Notes under the pieces: model-generated | The model's database searches: none | What the model was told of the DNA's origin: nothing | What the model saw: the letters and a program-made list of their open reading frames with translations, nothing else | From: Osmia lignaria lignaria | Taxonomy: Eukaryota > Arthropoda > Insecta > Hymenoptera > Megachilidae | Length of the DNA stretch: 64,000 nt | Direction of reading: 5' to 3' | Assembly (NCBI RefSeq): GCF_051020975.1 | Contig: NW_027478165.1 | Span: forward strand, 526,001 to 590,000 | Program-made: the position numbers and the translations under genes | In this document: positions 35,418 through 48,833 of the stretch, piece by piece | Layout of the letters: every line of letters begins with the position of its first letter | How positions within the stretch are numbered: the first letter of the stretch is position 1

Positions 35418-37992
35418 TGTAGAGAATTAAGTTTCCTACTTTTTACGTTCTATGATATTTTTTGATCAGATGCGTAGTTCTCGAGATATATCAAGATATT
35501 TAAAAGTTCCGAAGCCGCACCAACATAATAGAGATACAGAAACACCGTGGCCCCTTCCTTTGAGATAACTCTGCACTATTGCGAGCTGTAAATGCCACTT
35601 CCAGCTTAGCTGTGCAGAAGAAGAACAACAAGAAGAAGAAATATCTTGAAATATGTCCGTCAGGCCCCTTCGCTTGAGATATATCTGCAAATATCTCGGA
35701 AACGAAGCGAGCTATGGCAAAATGTTAAGACACGTTTTTTGTAGTGAATTATGTTTCCTACAATTTATTTTCTATGATATTTTTTGATCAGAAGCGTAGT
35801 TTTCGAGATATATCGAGATATTTAAAAGTTCCGAAGCCGCACCAACATAATAGAGATACAGAAACACCGTGGCTCCTTTCTTTGAGATAACTCTGCACTA
35901 GTACGAGCCGCAAATGCCACTTCCAGCTTAGCTGTGCAGAAGAAGAACAACAAGAAGAAGAAATATCTCGAAATATGTCCGTCAGGCCCGTTCCCTTGAG
36001 ATAAATCTGTAAATATCTCGGAAACGAAGCGAGCTATGGCAAAATGTTAAGAGACCTTTTGTGTAGAGAATTAAGTTTCCTACTTTTTATGTTCTATGAT
36101 ATTTTTCGATCAGAGGCGTAGTTCTCGAGATATATCAAGATATTTAAAAGTTCCGAAGCCGCACCAACATAACAGGGATACAGAAACACCGTGGCCCCTC
36201 TCTTTGAGATAACTCTGCACGATTGCGAGCTGGAAATGCCACTTCCAGTTTAGCTGTGCAGAAGAAGAACAACAAGAAGAAGAAATATCTCGAAATATGT
36301 CCGTCAGGCCCCTTCCCTTGAGATAAATCTGCAAATATCTCGGAAACGAAGCGAGCTATGGCAAAATGTTAAGAGACCTTTTTTGTAGAGAATTAAGTTT
36401 CCTACTTTTTATGTTCTATGATATTTTTCGATCAGAGGCGAGTTCTCGAGATATATCAAGATAGTTAAAAGTTCCGAAGCCGCACCAACATAATAGAGAT
36501 ACAGAAACACCGTGGCCCCTCTCTTTGAGATAACTCTGCACTATTGCGAGCTGCAAATGCCACTTCCAGCTTAGCTGTGCAGAAGAAGAACAACAAGAAT
36601 AAGAAATATTTCGAAATATGTCCGTCAGGCCCCTTCCCCTGAGATAAATCTGCAAATATCTCGGAAACGAAGCGGGCTACGGCAAAATGTTAAGAGACCT
36701 TTTTTGTAGAAAATTAGGTTTCCTACTTTTTATGTTCTATGATATTTTTTGATCAGATGCGTAGTTCTCGAGATATATCAAGATATTTAAAAGTTCCGAA
36801 GCCGCACCAACATAATAGAGATACAGAAACACCGTGGCCCCTTTCTTTGAGATAACTCTGCACTATTGCGAGCTGCAAATGCCACTTCCAGCTTAGCTGT
36901 GCAGAGGAAGAACAACAAGAAGAAGAAGTATCTCGAAATATGTCCGTCAGGCCCGTTCCCTTGAGATAAATCTGCAAATATCTCGGAAACGAAGAGAGCT
37001 ATGGCAAAATGTTAAGAGACCTTTTTTGTAGAGAATTAGGTTTCCTACTTTTCATGTTCTATGATATTTTTTGATCAGATGCGTAGTTCTCGAGATATAT
37101 CAAGATATTTAAAAGTTCCGAAGCCGCACCAACATAATAGAGATACAGAAACACCGTGGCCCCTTTCTTTGAGATAACTCTGCACTATTGCGAGCTGCAA
37201 ATGCCACTTCCAGCTTAGCTGTGCAGAAGAAGAACAACAAGAAGAAGAAATATCTCGAAATATGTCCGTCAGACCCCTTCCCTCGAGATAAATCTGCAAA
37301 TATCTCGGAAACGAAGAGAGCTATGGCAAAATGTTAAGAGACCTTTTTTGTAGAGAATTAAGTTTCCTACTTTTCATGTTCTATGATATTTTTTGATCAG
37401 ATGCGTAGTTCTCGAGATATATCAAGATATTTAAAAGTTCCGAAGCCGCACCAACATAATAGAGATACAGAAACACCGTGGCCCCTTTCTTTGAGATAAC
37501 TCTGCACTATTGCGCGCTGCAAATGCCACTTCCAGCTTAGCTGTGAAGAAGAAGAACAACAAGAAGAAGAAATATCTCGAAATATGTCCGTCAGGCCCCT
37601 TCCCTTGAGATAAATCTGCAAATATCTCGGAAACGATGCCAGCTATGGGAAAATGTTAAGAGACCTTTTTTGTAGAGAATTAGGTTTCCTACTTTTTATC
37701 TTCAATGATATTTTTTGATCAGATGCGTAGTTCTAGAGATATATCAAGATATTTAAAAGTTCCGAAGCCGCACCAACATAATAGAGATACAGAAACACCG
37801 TGGCCCCTTTCTTTGAGATAACTCTGCACTATTGCGCGCTGCAAATGCCACTTCCAGCTTAGCTGTGCAGAAGAAGAACAACAAGAAGAAGAAATATCTC
37901 GAAATATGTCCGTCAGGCCCCTTCCCTTGAGATAAATCTGGAAATATCTCGGAAACGAAGAGAGCTATGGCAAAATGTTAAGAGACCTTTTT
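35418..37992. repeat. 8-mer HOR, copy 1 (2575 bp)
   Basis: Units in order carry: CCTTCCTTTG with ATCTTGAAAT (35418); CACGTTTTTTGTAGTG with ATTTTCTATG and AGTACGAGCC (35740); CCTTTTGTG with AACAGGGATAC (36062); a 1-bp deletion, GAGGCGAGTTC (36384); GAAAATTAGG with GAGGAAG (36705); CAGACCCC (37027); GCGCGCTGC with GTGAAGAAG (37349); and TATCTTCAATG with GTTCTAGAG (37671). The first five repeat at 37993 and again at 44110. Confidence 0.88.
36440..36441. other. 1-bp deletion, founder of a copied marker
   Basis: GAGGCGTAGTTC reads GAGGCGAGTTC. The same deletion recurs at 39015/39016 and 45132/45133, at offsets of 2575 and 8692 bp. One mutation was therefore spread by block amplification. Which copy is oldest cannot be told. 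Confidence 0.88.
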
Positions 37993-39601
37993 TGTAGAGA
38001 ATTAAGTTTCCTACTTTTTACGTTCTATGATATTTTTTGATCAGATGCGTAGTTCTCGAGATATATCAAGATATTTAAAAGTTCCGAAGCCGCACCAACA
38101 TAATAGAGATACAGAAACACCGTGGCCCCTTCCTTTGAGATAACTCTGCACTATTGCGAGCTGTAAATGCCACTTCCAGCTTAGCTGTGCAGAAGAAGAA
38201 CAACAAGAAGAAGAAATATCTTGAAATATGTCCGTCAGGCCCCTTCGCTTGAGATATATCTGCAAATATCTCGGAAACGAAGCGAGCTATGGCAAAATGT
38301 TAAGACACGTTTTTTGTAGTGAATTATGTTTCCTACAATTTATTTTCTATGATATTTTTTGATCAGAAGCGTAGTTTTCGAGATATATCGAGATATTTAA
38401 AAGTTCCGAAGCCGCACCAACATAATAGAGATACAGAAACACCGTGGCTCCTTTCTTTGAGATAACTCTGCACTAGTACGAGCCGCAAATGCCACTTCCA
38501 GCTTAGCTGTGCAGAAGAAGAACAACAAGAAGAAGAAATATCTCGAAATATGTCCGTCAGGCCCGTTCCCTTGAGATAAATCTGTAAATATCTCGGAAAC
38601 GAAGCGAGCTATGGCAAAATGTTAAGAGACCTTTTGTGTAGAGAATTAAGTTTCCTACTTTTTATGTTCTATGATATTTTTCGATCAGAGGCGTAGTTCT
38701 CGAGATATATCAAGATATTTAAAAGTTCCGAAGCCGCACCAACATAACAGGGATACAGAAACACCGTGGCCCCTCTCTTTGAGATAACTCTGCACGATTG
38801 CGAGCTGGAAATGCCACTTCCAGTTTAGCTGTGCAGAAGAAGAACAACAAGAAGAAGAAATATCTCGAAATATGTCCGTCAGGCCCCTTCCCTTGAGATA
38901 AATCTGCAAATATCTCGGAAACGAAGCGAGCTATGGCAAAATGTTAAGAGACCTTTTTTGTAGAGAATTAAGTTTCCTACTTTTTATGTTCTATGATATT
39001 TTTCGATCAGAGGCGAGTTCTCGAGATATATCAAGATATTTAAAAGTTCCGAAGCCGCACCAACATAATAGAGATACAGAAACACCGTGGCCCCTCTCTT
39101 TGAGATAACTCTGCACTATTGCGAGCTGCAAATGCCACTTCCAGCTTAGCTGTGCAGAAGAAGAACAACAAGAATAAGAAATATTTCGAAATATGTCCGT
39201 CAGGCCCCTTCCCCTGAGATAAATCTGCAAATATCTCGGAAACGAAGCGGGCTACGGCAAAATGTTAAGAGACCTTTTTTGTAGAAAATTAGGTTTCCTA
39301 CTTTTTATGTTCTATGATATTTTTTGATCAGATGCGTAGTTCTCGAGATATATCAAGATATTTAAAAGTTCCGAAGCCGCACCAACATAATAGAGATACA
39401 GAAACACCGTGGCCCCTTTCTTTGAGATAACTCTGCACTATTGCGAGCTGCAAATGCCACTTCCAGCTTAGCTGTGCAGAGGAAGAACAACAAGAAGAAG
39501 AAGTATCTCGAAATATGTCCGTCAGGCCCGTTCCCTTGAGATAAATCTGCAAATATCTCGGAAACGAAGAGAGCTATGGCAAAATGTTAAGAGACCTTTT
39601 T
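37993..39601. repeat. 8-mer HOR, copy 2, first five monomers
   Basis: Repeats 35418-37026 almost exactly, including the 1-bp deletion at 39015. One visible change is AGATATTTAAAAG here against AGATAGTTAAAAG near 36461. The sixth unit of copy 1 (37027) is absent here: the next unit (39602) matches the seventh (37349). Confidence 0.86.
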
Positions 39602-42499
39602 TGTAGAGAATTAGGTTTCCTACTTTTCATGTTCTATGATATTTTTGGATCAGATGCGTAGTTCTCGAGATATATCAAGATATTTAAAAGTTCCGAAGCC
39701 GCACCAACATAATAGAGATACAGAAACACCGTGGCCCCTTTCTTTGAGATAACTCTGCACTATTGCGCGCTGCAAATGCCACTTCCAGCTTAGCTGTGAA
39801 GAAGAAGAACAACAAGAAGAAGAAATATCTCGAAATATGTCCGTCAGGCCCCTTCCCTTGAGATAAATCTGCAAATATCTCGGAAACGAAGCGAGCTATG
39901 GCAAAATGTTAAGAGACCTTTTTTGTAGAGAATAAAGTTTCCTACTTTTTATGTTCTATGATATTTTTCGATCAGAGGCGTAGTTCTGGAGATATATCAA
40001 GGTATTTAAAAGTTCCGAAGCCGCACCAACATAATAGAGATACAGAAACACCGTGGCCCCTCTCTTTGAGATAACTCTGCACTATTGCGAGCTGCAAATG
40101 CCACTTCCAGCTTAGCTGTGCAGAAGAAGAACAACAAGAATAAGAAATATTTCGAAATATGTCCGTCAGGCCCGTTCCTTTGAGCTGAATCTGCAAATAT
40201 CTCGGAAACGAAGCGAGCTATGGCAAAATGTTAAGAGACGTTTTTTGTAGTGAATTATGTTTCCTACAATTTATGTTCTATGATATTTTTTGATCAGAAG
40301 CGTAGTTTTCGAGATATATCGAGATATTTAAAAGTTCCGAAGCCGCACCAACATAATAGAGATACAGAAACAACGTGGCCCCTTTCTTTGAGATAACTCT
40401 GCACTATTGCGAGCTGCAAATGCCACTTCCAGCTTAGCTGTGCAGAAGAAGAACAACAAGAATAAGAAATATTTCGAAATATGTCCGTCAGGCCCCTTCC
40501 CTTGAGATAAATCTGCAAATATCTCGGAAACGAAGCGAGCTCGCGCAAAATGTTGAGAGACCTTTTTTGTAGAAAATTAGGTTTCCTACTTTTTATGTTC
40601 TATGATATTTTTCGATCAGAGGCGTAGTTCTCGAGATATATCAAGATATTTAAAAGTTCCGAAGCCGCACCAACATAATAGAGATACAGAAACACCGTGG
40701 CCCCTTTCTTTGAGATAACTCTGCACTATTGCGAGCTGCAAATGCCACTTCCAGCTTAGCTGTGCAGAGGAAGAACAACAAGAAGAAGAAGTATCTCGAA
40801 ATATGTCCGTCAGGCCCGTTCCCTTGAGATAAATCTGCAAATATCTCGGAAACGAAGAGAGCTATGGCAAAATGTTAAGAGACCTTTTTTGTAGAGAATT
40901 AAGTTTCCTACTTTTCATGTTCTATGATATTTTTGGATCAGATGCGTAGTTCTCGAGATATATCAAGATATTTAAAAGTTCCGAAGCCGCACCAACATAA
41001 TAGAGATACAGAAACACCGTGGCCCCTTTCTTTGAGATAACTCTGCACTATTGCGCGCTGCAAATGCCACTTCCAGCTTAGCTGTGAAGAAGAAGAACAA
41101 CAAGAAGAAGAAATATCTCGAATTATGTCCGTCAGGCCCCTTCCCTTGAGATAAATCTGCAAATATCTCGGAAACGAAGCGAGCTATGGCAAAATGTTAA
41201 GAGACCTTTTTTGTAGAGAATTAAGTTTCCTACTTTTTATGTTCTATGATATTTTTCGATCAGAGGCGTAGTTCTCGAGATATATCAAGATATTTAAAAG
41301 TTCCGAAGCCGCACCAACATAATAGAGATACAGAAACACCGTGGCCCCTCTCTTTGAGATAACTCTGCACTATTGCGAGCTGCAAATGCCACTTCCAGCT
41401 TAGCTGTGCAGAAGAAGAACAACAAGAATAAGAAATATTTCGAAATATGTCCGTCAGGCCCGTTCCTTTGAGCTGAATCTGCAAATATCTCGGAAACGAA
41501 GCGAGCTATGGCAAAATGTTAAGAGACGTTTTTTGTAGTGAATTATGTTTCCTACAATTTATGTTCTATGATATTTTTTGATCAGAAGCGTAGTTTTCGA
41601 GATATATCGAGATATTTAAAAGTTCCGAAGCCGCACCAACATAATAGAGATACAGAAACAACGTGGCCCCTTTCTTTGAGATAACTCTGCACTATTGCGA
41701 GCTGCAAATGCCACTTCCAGCTTAGCTGTGCAGAAGAAGAACAACAAGAATAAGAAATATTTCGAAATATGTCCGTCAGGCCCCTTCCCTTGAGATAAAT
41801 CTGCAAATATCTCGGAAACGAAGCGAGCTACGGCAAAATGTTGAGAGACCTTTTTTGTAGAAAATTAGGTTTCCTACTTTTTATGTTCTATGATATTTTT
41901 CGATCAGAGGCGTAGTTCTCGAGATATATCAAGATATTTAAAAGTTCCGAAGCCGCACCAACATAATAGAGATACAGAAACACCGTGGCCCCTTTCTTTG
42001 AGATAACTCTGCACTATTGCGAGCTGCAAATGCCACTTCCAGCTTAGCTGTGCAGAGGAAGAACAACAAGAAGAAGAAGTATCTCGAAATATGTCCGTCA
42101 GGCCCGTTCCCTTGAGATAAATCTGCAAATATCTCGGAAACGAAGAGAGCTATGGCAAAATGTTAAGAGACCTTTTTTGTAGAGAATTAAGTTTCCTACT
42201 TTTTATGTTCTATGATATTTTTCGATCAGAGGCGTAGTTCTCGAGATATATCAAGATATTTAAAAGTTCCGAAGCCGCACCAACATAATAGAGATACAGA
42301 AACACCGTGGCCCCTCTCTTTGAGATAACTCTGCACTATTGCGAGCTGCAAATGCCACTTCCAGCTTAGCTGTGCAGAAGAAGAACAACAAGAATAAGAA
42401 ATATTTCGAAATATGTCCGTCAGGCCCGTTCCTTTGAGCTGAATCTGCAAATATCTCGGAAACGAAGCGAGCTATGGCAAAATGTTAAGAGACGTTTTT
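39602..42499. repeat. 4-mer HOR (1288 bp), two copies plus a partial
   Basis: Units 39602/39924/40246/40568 repeat as 40890/41212/41534/41856, and the series restarts at 42178 in phase with the second member. Markers: TTTTTGGATC with GCGCGCTGC; CGATCAGAGG with AAGAATAAG and GAGCTGAATC; a B unit with AACAACGTGG; and GAAAATTAGG with GAGGAAG. The unit at 40246 has a private GAGCTCGCGC change. Confidence 0.86.
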
Positions 42500-42716
42500 T
42501 GTAGTGAATTATGTTTCCTACAATTTATGTTCTATGATATTTTTTGATCAGAAGCGTAGTTTTCGAGATATATCGAGATATTTAAAAGTTCCGAAGCCGC
42601 ACCAACATAATAGAGATACAGAAACAACGTGGCCCCTTTCTTTGAGATAACTCTGCACTATTGCGAGCTGCAAATGCCACTTCCAGCTTAGCTGTGCAGA
42701 AGAAGAACAACAAGAA

Positions 42717-43721
42717 GAAGAAATATCTCGAAATATGTCCGTCAGACCCCTTCCCTCGAGATAAATCTGCAAATATCTCGGAAACGAAGAGAGCTATGGC
42801 AAAATGTTAAGAGACCTTTTTCGTAGAGAATTAAGTTTCCTACTTTTCATGTTCTATGATATTTTTTGATCAGATGCGTAGTTCTCGAGATATATCAAGA
42901 TATTTAAAAGTTCCGAAGCCGCACCAACATAATAGAGATACAGAAACACCGTGGCCCCTTTCTTTGAGATAACTCTGCACTATTGCGAGCTGCAAATGCC
43001 ACTTCCAGCTTAGCTGTGCAGAAAAAGAACAACAAGAAGAAGAAATATCTCGAAATATGTCCGTCAGGCCCCTTCCCTTGAGATAAATCTGGAAATATCT
43101 CGGAAACGAAGAGAGCTATGGCAAAATGTTAAGAGACCTTTTTTGTAGAGAATTAAGTTTCCTACTTTTTACGTTCTATGACATTTTTTGATCAGATGCG
43201 TAGTTCTCGAGATATATCAAGATATTTAAAAGTTCCGAAGCCGCACCAACATAATAGAGATACAGAAACACCGTGGCCCCTTTCTTTGAGATAACTCTGC
43301 ACTATTGCGAGCTGCAAATGCCACTTCCAGCTTAGCTGTGCAGAAGAAGAACAACAAGAAGAAGAAATATCTCGAAATATGTCCGTCAGGCCCCTTCCCT
43401 TGAGATAAATCTGCAAATATCTCGGAAACGAAGAGAGCTATGGCAAAATATTAAGAGACCTTTTTTGTAGAGAATTAAGTTTCCTACTTTTCATGTACTA
43501 TGATATTTTTTGATCAGATGCGTAGTTCTCGAGATATATCAAGATATTTAAAAGTTCCGAAGCCGCACCAACATAATAGAGATACAGAAACACCGTGGCC
43601 CCTTTCTTTGAGATAACTCTGCACTATTGCGAGCTGCAAATGCCACTTCCAGCTTAGCTGTGCAGAAGAAGAACAACAAGAAGAAGAAATATCTCGAAAT
43701 ATGTCCGTCAGACCCCTTCCC
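42717..43721. repeat. Spacer between duplicated segments, of 33-35 kb type
   Basis: About 1 kb that copies the uniform run at 33-35 kb: CAGACCCCTTCCCTCGAG, then CGTAGAG with GAAAAAGAAC (as at 34452), then an ACGTTCTATGACATT unit (as at 33486). The change from 34.4-kb-like to 33.4-kb-like sequence occurs within the unit at 42822, at ATCTGGAAAT. Private variants are ATATTAAG and CATGTACTATG near 43448-43499. Confidence 0.78.
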
Positions 43722-46700
43722 TCGAGATAAATCTGCAAATATCTCGGAAACGATGCCAGCTATGGGAAAATGTTAAGAGACCTTTTTTGTAGAGAATTAG
43801 GTTTCCTACTTTTTATCTTCAATGATATTTTTTGATCAGATGCGTAGTTCTAGAGATATATCAAGATATTTAAAAGTTCCGAAGCCGCACCAACATAATA
43901 GAGATACAGAAACACCGTGGCCCCTTTCTTTGAGATAACTCTGCACTATTGCGCGCTGCAAATGCCACTTCCAGCTTAGCTGTGCAGAAGAAGAACAACA
44001 AGAAGAAGAAATATCTCGAAATATGTCCGTCAGGCCCCTTCCCTTGAGATAAATCTGGAAATATCTCGGAAACGAAGAGAGCTATGGCAAAATGTTAAGA
44101 GACCTTTTTTGTAGAGAATTAAGTTTCCTACTTTTTACGTTCTATGATATTTTTTGATCAGATGCGTAGTTCTCGAGATATATCAAGATATTTAAAAGTT
44201 CCGAAGCCGCACCAACATAATAGAGATACAGAAACACCGTGGCCCCTTCCTTTGAGATAACTCTGCACTATTGCGAGCTGTAAATGCCACTTCCAGCTTA
44301 GCTGTGCAGAAGAAGAACAACAAGAAGAAGAAATATCTTGAAATATGTCCGTCAGGCCCCTTCGCTTGAGATATATCTGCAAATATCTCGGAAACGAAGC
44401 GAGCTATGGCAAAATGTTAAGACACGTTTTTTGTAGTGAATTATGTTTCCTACAATTTATTTTCTATGATATTTTTTGATCAGAAGCGTAGTTTTCGAGA
44501 TATATCGAGATATTTAAAAGTTCCGAAGCCGCACCAACATAATAGAGATACAGAAACACCGTGGCTCCTTTCTTTGAGATAACTCTGCACTAGTACGAGC
44601 CGCAAATGCCACTTCCAGCTTAGCTGTGCAGAAGAAGAACAACAAGAAGAAGAAATATCTCGAAATATGTCCGTCAGGCCCGTTCCCTTGAGATAAATCT
44701 GTAAATATCTCGGAAACGAAGCGAGCTATGGCAAAATGTTAAGAGACCTTTTGTGTAGAGAATTAAGTTTCCTACTTTTTATGTTCTATGATATTTTTCG
44801 ATCAGAGGCGTAGTTCTCGAGATATATCAAGATATTTAAAAGTTCCGAAGCCGCACCAACATAACAGGGATACAGAAACACCGTGGCCCCTCTCTTTGAG
44901 ATAACTCTGCACGATTGCGAGCTGGAAATGCCACTTCCAGTTTAGCTGTGCAGAAGAAGAACAACAAGAAGAAGAAATATCTCGAAATATGTCCGTCAGG
45001 CCCCTTCCCTTGAGATAAATCTGCAAATATCTCGGAAACGAAGCGAGCTATGGCAAAATGTTAAGAGACCTTTTTTGTAGAGAATTAAGTTTCCTACTTT
45101 TTATGTTCTATGATATTTTTCGATCAGAGGCGAGTTCTCGAGATATATCAAGATATTTAAAAGTTCCGAAGCCGCACCAACATAATAGAGATACAGAAAC
45201 ACCGTGGCCCCTCTCTTTGAGATAACTCTGCACTATTGCGAGCTGCAAATGCCACTTCCAGCTTAGCTGTGCAGAAGAAGAACAACAAGAATAAGAAATA
45301 TTTCGAAATATGTCCGTCAGGCCCCTTCCCCTGAGATAAATCTGCAAATATCTCGGAAACGAAGCGGGCTACGGCAAAATGTTAACAGACCTTTTTTGTA
45401 GAAAATTAGGTTTCCTACTTTTTATGTTCTATGATATTTTTTGATCAGATGCGTAGTTCTCGAGATATATCAAGATATTTAAAAGTTCCGAAGCCGCACC
45501 AACATAATAGAGATACAGAAACACCGTGGCCCCTTTCTTTGAGATAACTCTGCACTATTGCGAGCTGCAAATGCCACTTCCAGCTTAGCTGTGCAGAGGA
45601 AGAACAACAAGAAGAAGAAGTATCTCGAAATATGTCCGTCAGGCCCGTTCCCTTGAGATAAATCTGCAAATATCTCGGAAACGAAGAGAGCTATGGCAAA
45701 ATGTTAAGAGACCTTTTTTGTAGAGAATTAAGTTTCCTACTTTTCATGTTCTATGATATTTTTGGATCAGATGCGTAGTTCTCGAGATATATCAAGATAT
45801 TTAAAAGTTCCGAAGCCGCACCAACATAATAGAGATACAGAAACACCGTGGCCCCTTTCTTTGAGATAACTCTGCACTATTGCGCGCTGCAAATGCCACT
45901 TCCAGCTTAGCTGTGAAGAAGAAGAACAACAAGAAGAAGAAATATCTCGAAATATGTCCGTCAGGCCCCTTCCCTTGAGATAAATCTGCAAATATCTCGG
46001 AAACGAAGCGAGCTATGGCAAAATGTTAAGAGACCTTTTTTGTAGAGAATTAAGTTTCCTACTTTTTATGTTCTATGATATTTTTCGATCAGAGGCGTAG
46101 TTCTCGAGATATATCAAGATATTTAAAAGTTCCGAAGCCGCACCAACATAATAGAGATACAGAAACACCGTGGCCCCTCTCTTTGAGATAACTCTGCACT
46201 ATTGCGAGCTGCAAATGCCACTTCCAGCTTAGCTGTGCAGAAGAAGAACAACAAGAATAAGAAATATTTCGAAATATGTCCGTCAGGCCCGTTCCTTTGA
46301 GCTGAATCTGCAAATATCTCGGAAACGAAGCGAGCTATGGCAAAATGTTAAGAGACGTTTTTTGTAGTGAATTATGTTTCCTACAATTTATGTTGTATGA
46401 TATTTTTTGATCAGAAGCGTAGTTTTCGAGATATATCGAGATATTTAAAAGTTCCGAAGCCGCACCAACATAATAGAGATACAGAAACAACGTGGCCCCT
46501 TTCTTTGAGATAACTCTGCACTATTGCGAGCTGCAAATGCCACTTCCAGCTTAGCTGTGCAGAAGAAGAACAACAAGAATAAGAAATATTTCGAAATATG
46601 TCCGTCAGGCCCCTTCCCTTGAGATAAATCTGCAAATATCTCGGAAACGAAGCGAGCTACGGCAAAATGTTGAGAGACCTTTTTTGTAGAAAATTAGGTT

Positions 46701-48833
46701 TCCTACTTTTTATGTTCTATGATATTTTTCGATCAGAGGCGTAGTTCTCGAGATATATCAAGATATTTAAAAGTTCCGAAGCCGCACCAACATAATAGAG
46801 ATACAGAAACACCGTGGCCCCTTTCTTTGAGATAACTCTGCACTATTGCGAGCTGCAAATGCCACTTCCAGCTTAGCTGTGCAGAGGAAGAACAACAAGA
46901 AGAAGAAGTATCTCGAAATATGTCCGTCAGGCCCGTTCCCTTGAGATAAATCTGCAAATATCTCGGAAACGAAGAGAGCTATGGCAAAATGTTAAGAGAC
47001 CTTTTTTGTAGAGAATTAAGTTTCCTACTTTTCATGTTCTATGATATTTTTGGATCAGATGCGTAGTTCTCGAGATATATCAAGATATTTAAAAGTTCCG
47101 AAGCCGCACCAACATAATAGAGATACAGAAACACCGTGGCCCCTTTCTTTGAGATAACTCTGCACTATTGCGCGCTGCAAATGCCACTTCCAGCTTAGCT
47201 GTGAAGAAGAAGAACAACAAGAAGAAGAAATATCTCGAAATATGTCCGTCAGGCCCCTTCCCTTGAGATAAATCTGCAAATATCTCGGAAACGAAGCGAG
47301 CTATGGCAAAATGTTAAGAGACCTTTTTTGTAGAGAATTAAGTTTCCTACTTTTTATGTTCTATGATATTTTTCGATCAGAGGCGTAGTTCTCGAGATAT
47401 ATCAAGATATTTAAAAGTTCCGAAGCCGCACCAACATAATAGAGATACAGAAACACCGTGGCCCCTCTCTTTGAGATAACTCTGCACTATTGCGAGCTGC
47501 AAATGCCACTTCCAGCTTAGCTGTGCAGAAGAAGAACAACAAGAATAAGAAATATTTCGAAATATGTCCGTCAGGCCCGTTCCTTTGAGCTGAATCTGCA
47601 AATATCTCGGAAACGAAGCGAGCTATGGCAAAATGTTAAGAGACGTTTTTTGTAGTGAATTATGTTTCCTACAATTTATGTTCTATGATATTTTTTGATC
47701 AGAAGCGTAGTTTTCGAGATATATCGAGATATTTAAAAGTTCCGAAGCCGCACCAACATAATAGAGATACAGAAACAACGTGGCCCCTTTCTTTGAGATA
47801 ACTCTGCACTATTGCGAGCTGCAAATGCCACTTCCAGCTTAGCTGTGCAGAAGAAGAACAACAAGAATAAGAAATATTTCGAAATATGTCCGTCAGGCCC
47901 CTTCCCTTGAGATAAATCTGCAAATATCTCGGAAACGAAGCGAGCTACGGCAAAATGTTGAGAGACCTTTTTTGTAGAAAATTAGGTTTCCTACTTTTTA
48001 TGTTCTATGATATTTTTCGATCAGAGGCGTAGTTCTCGAGATATATCAAGATATTTAAAAGTTCCGAAGCCGCACCAACATAATAGAGATACAGAAACAC
48101 CGTTGCCCCTTTCTTTGAGATAACTCTGCACTATTGCGAGCTGCAAATGCCACTTCCAGCTTAGCTGTGCAGAGGAAGAACAACAAGAAGAAGAAGTATC
48201 TCGAAATATGTCCGTCAGGCCCGTTCCCTTGAGATAAATCTGCAAATATCTCGGAAACGAAGAGAGCTATGGCAAAATGTTAAGAGACCTTTTTTGTAGA
48301 GAATTAAGTTTCCTACTTTTTATGTTCTATGATATTTTTCGATCAGAGGCGTAGTTCTCGAGATATATCAAGATATTTAAAAGTTCCGAAGCCGCACCAA
48401 CATAATAGAGATACAGAAACACCGTGGCCCCTCTCTTTGAGATAACTCTGCACTATTGCGAGCTGCAAATGCCACTTCCAGCTTAGCTGTGCAGAAGAAG
48501 AACAACAAGAATAAGAAATATTTCGAAATATGTCCGTCAGGCCCGTTCCTTTGAGCTGAATCTGCAAATATCTCGGAAACGAAGCGAGCTATGGCAAAAT
48601 GTTAAGAGACGTTTTTTGTAGTGAATTATGTTTCCTACAATTTATGTTCTATGATATTTTTTGATCAGAAGCGTAGTTTTCGAGATATATCGAGATATTT
48701 AAAAGTTCCGAAGCCGCACCAACATAATAGAGATACAGAAACAACGTGGCCCCTTTCTTTGAGATAACTCTGCACTATTGCGAGCTGCAAATGCCACTTC
48801 CAGCTTAGCTGTGCAGAAGAAGAACAACAAGAA
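43722..48833. repeat. 5.1-kb intra-array segmental duplication, copy 2
   Basis: Matches 37605-42716 in order and orientation, including the 1-bp deletion at 45132 and both 4-mer copies (45719-47006 and 47007-48294). After 48833 the array returns to AAGAATAAG-type units and then to mixed monomers. Confidence 0.87.

Larger units (their letters stand above)
37605..42716. repeat. 5.1-kb intra-array segmental duplication, copy 1
   Basis: This 5112-bp segment is repeated at 43722-48833, offset 6117 bp (19 monomers minus 1 bp). It contains a whole series of unlike monomers plus the nested 4-mer. The left edge is where CCCTTGAG and CCCTCGAG contexts differ. The right edge is at CAAGAAGAAG here against CAAGAATAAG in copy 2. 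Differences noticed are few, for example TTGTATG near 46394 and CGTTGCCCC near 48103 in copy 2. Confidence 0.87.
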
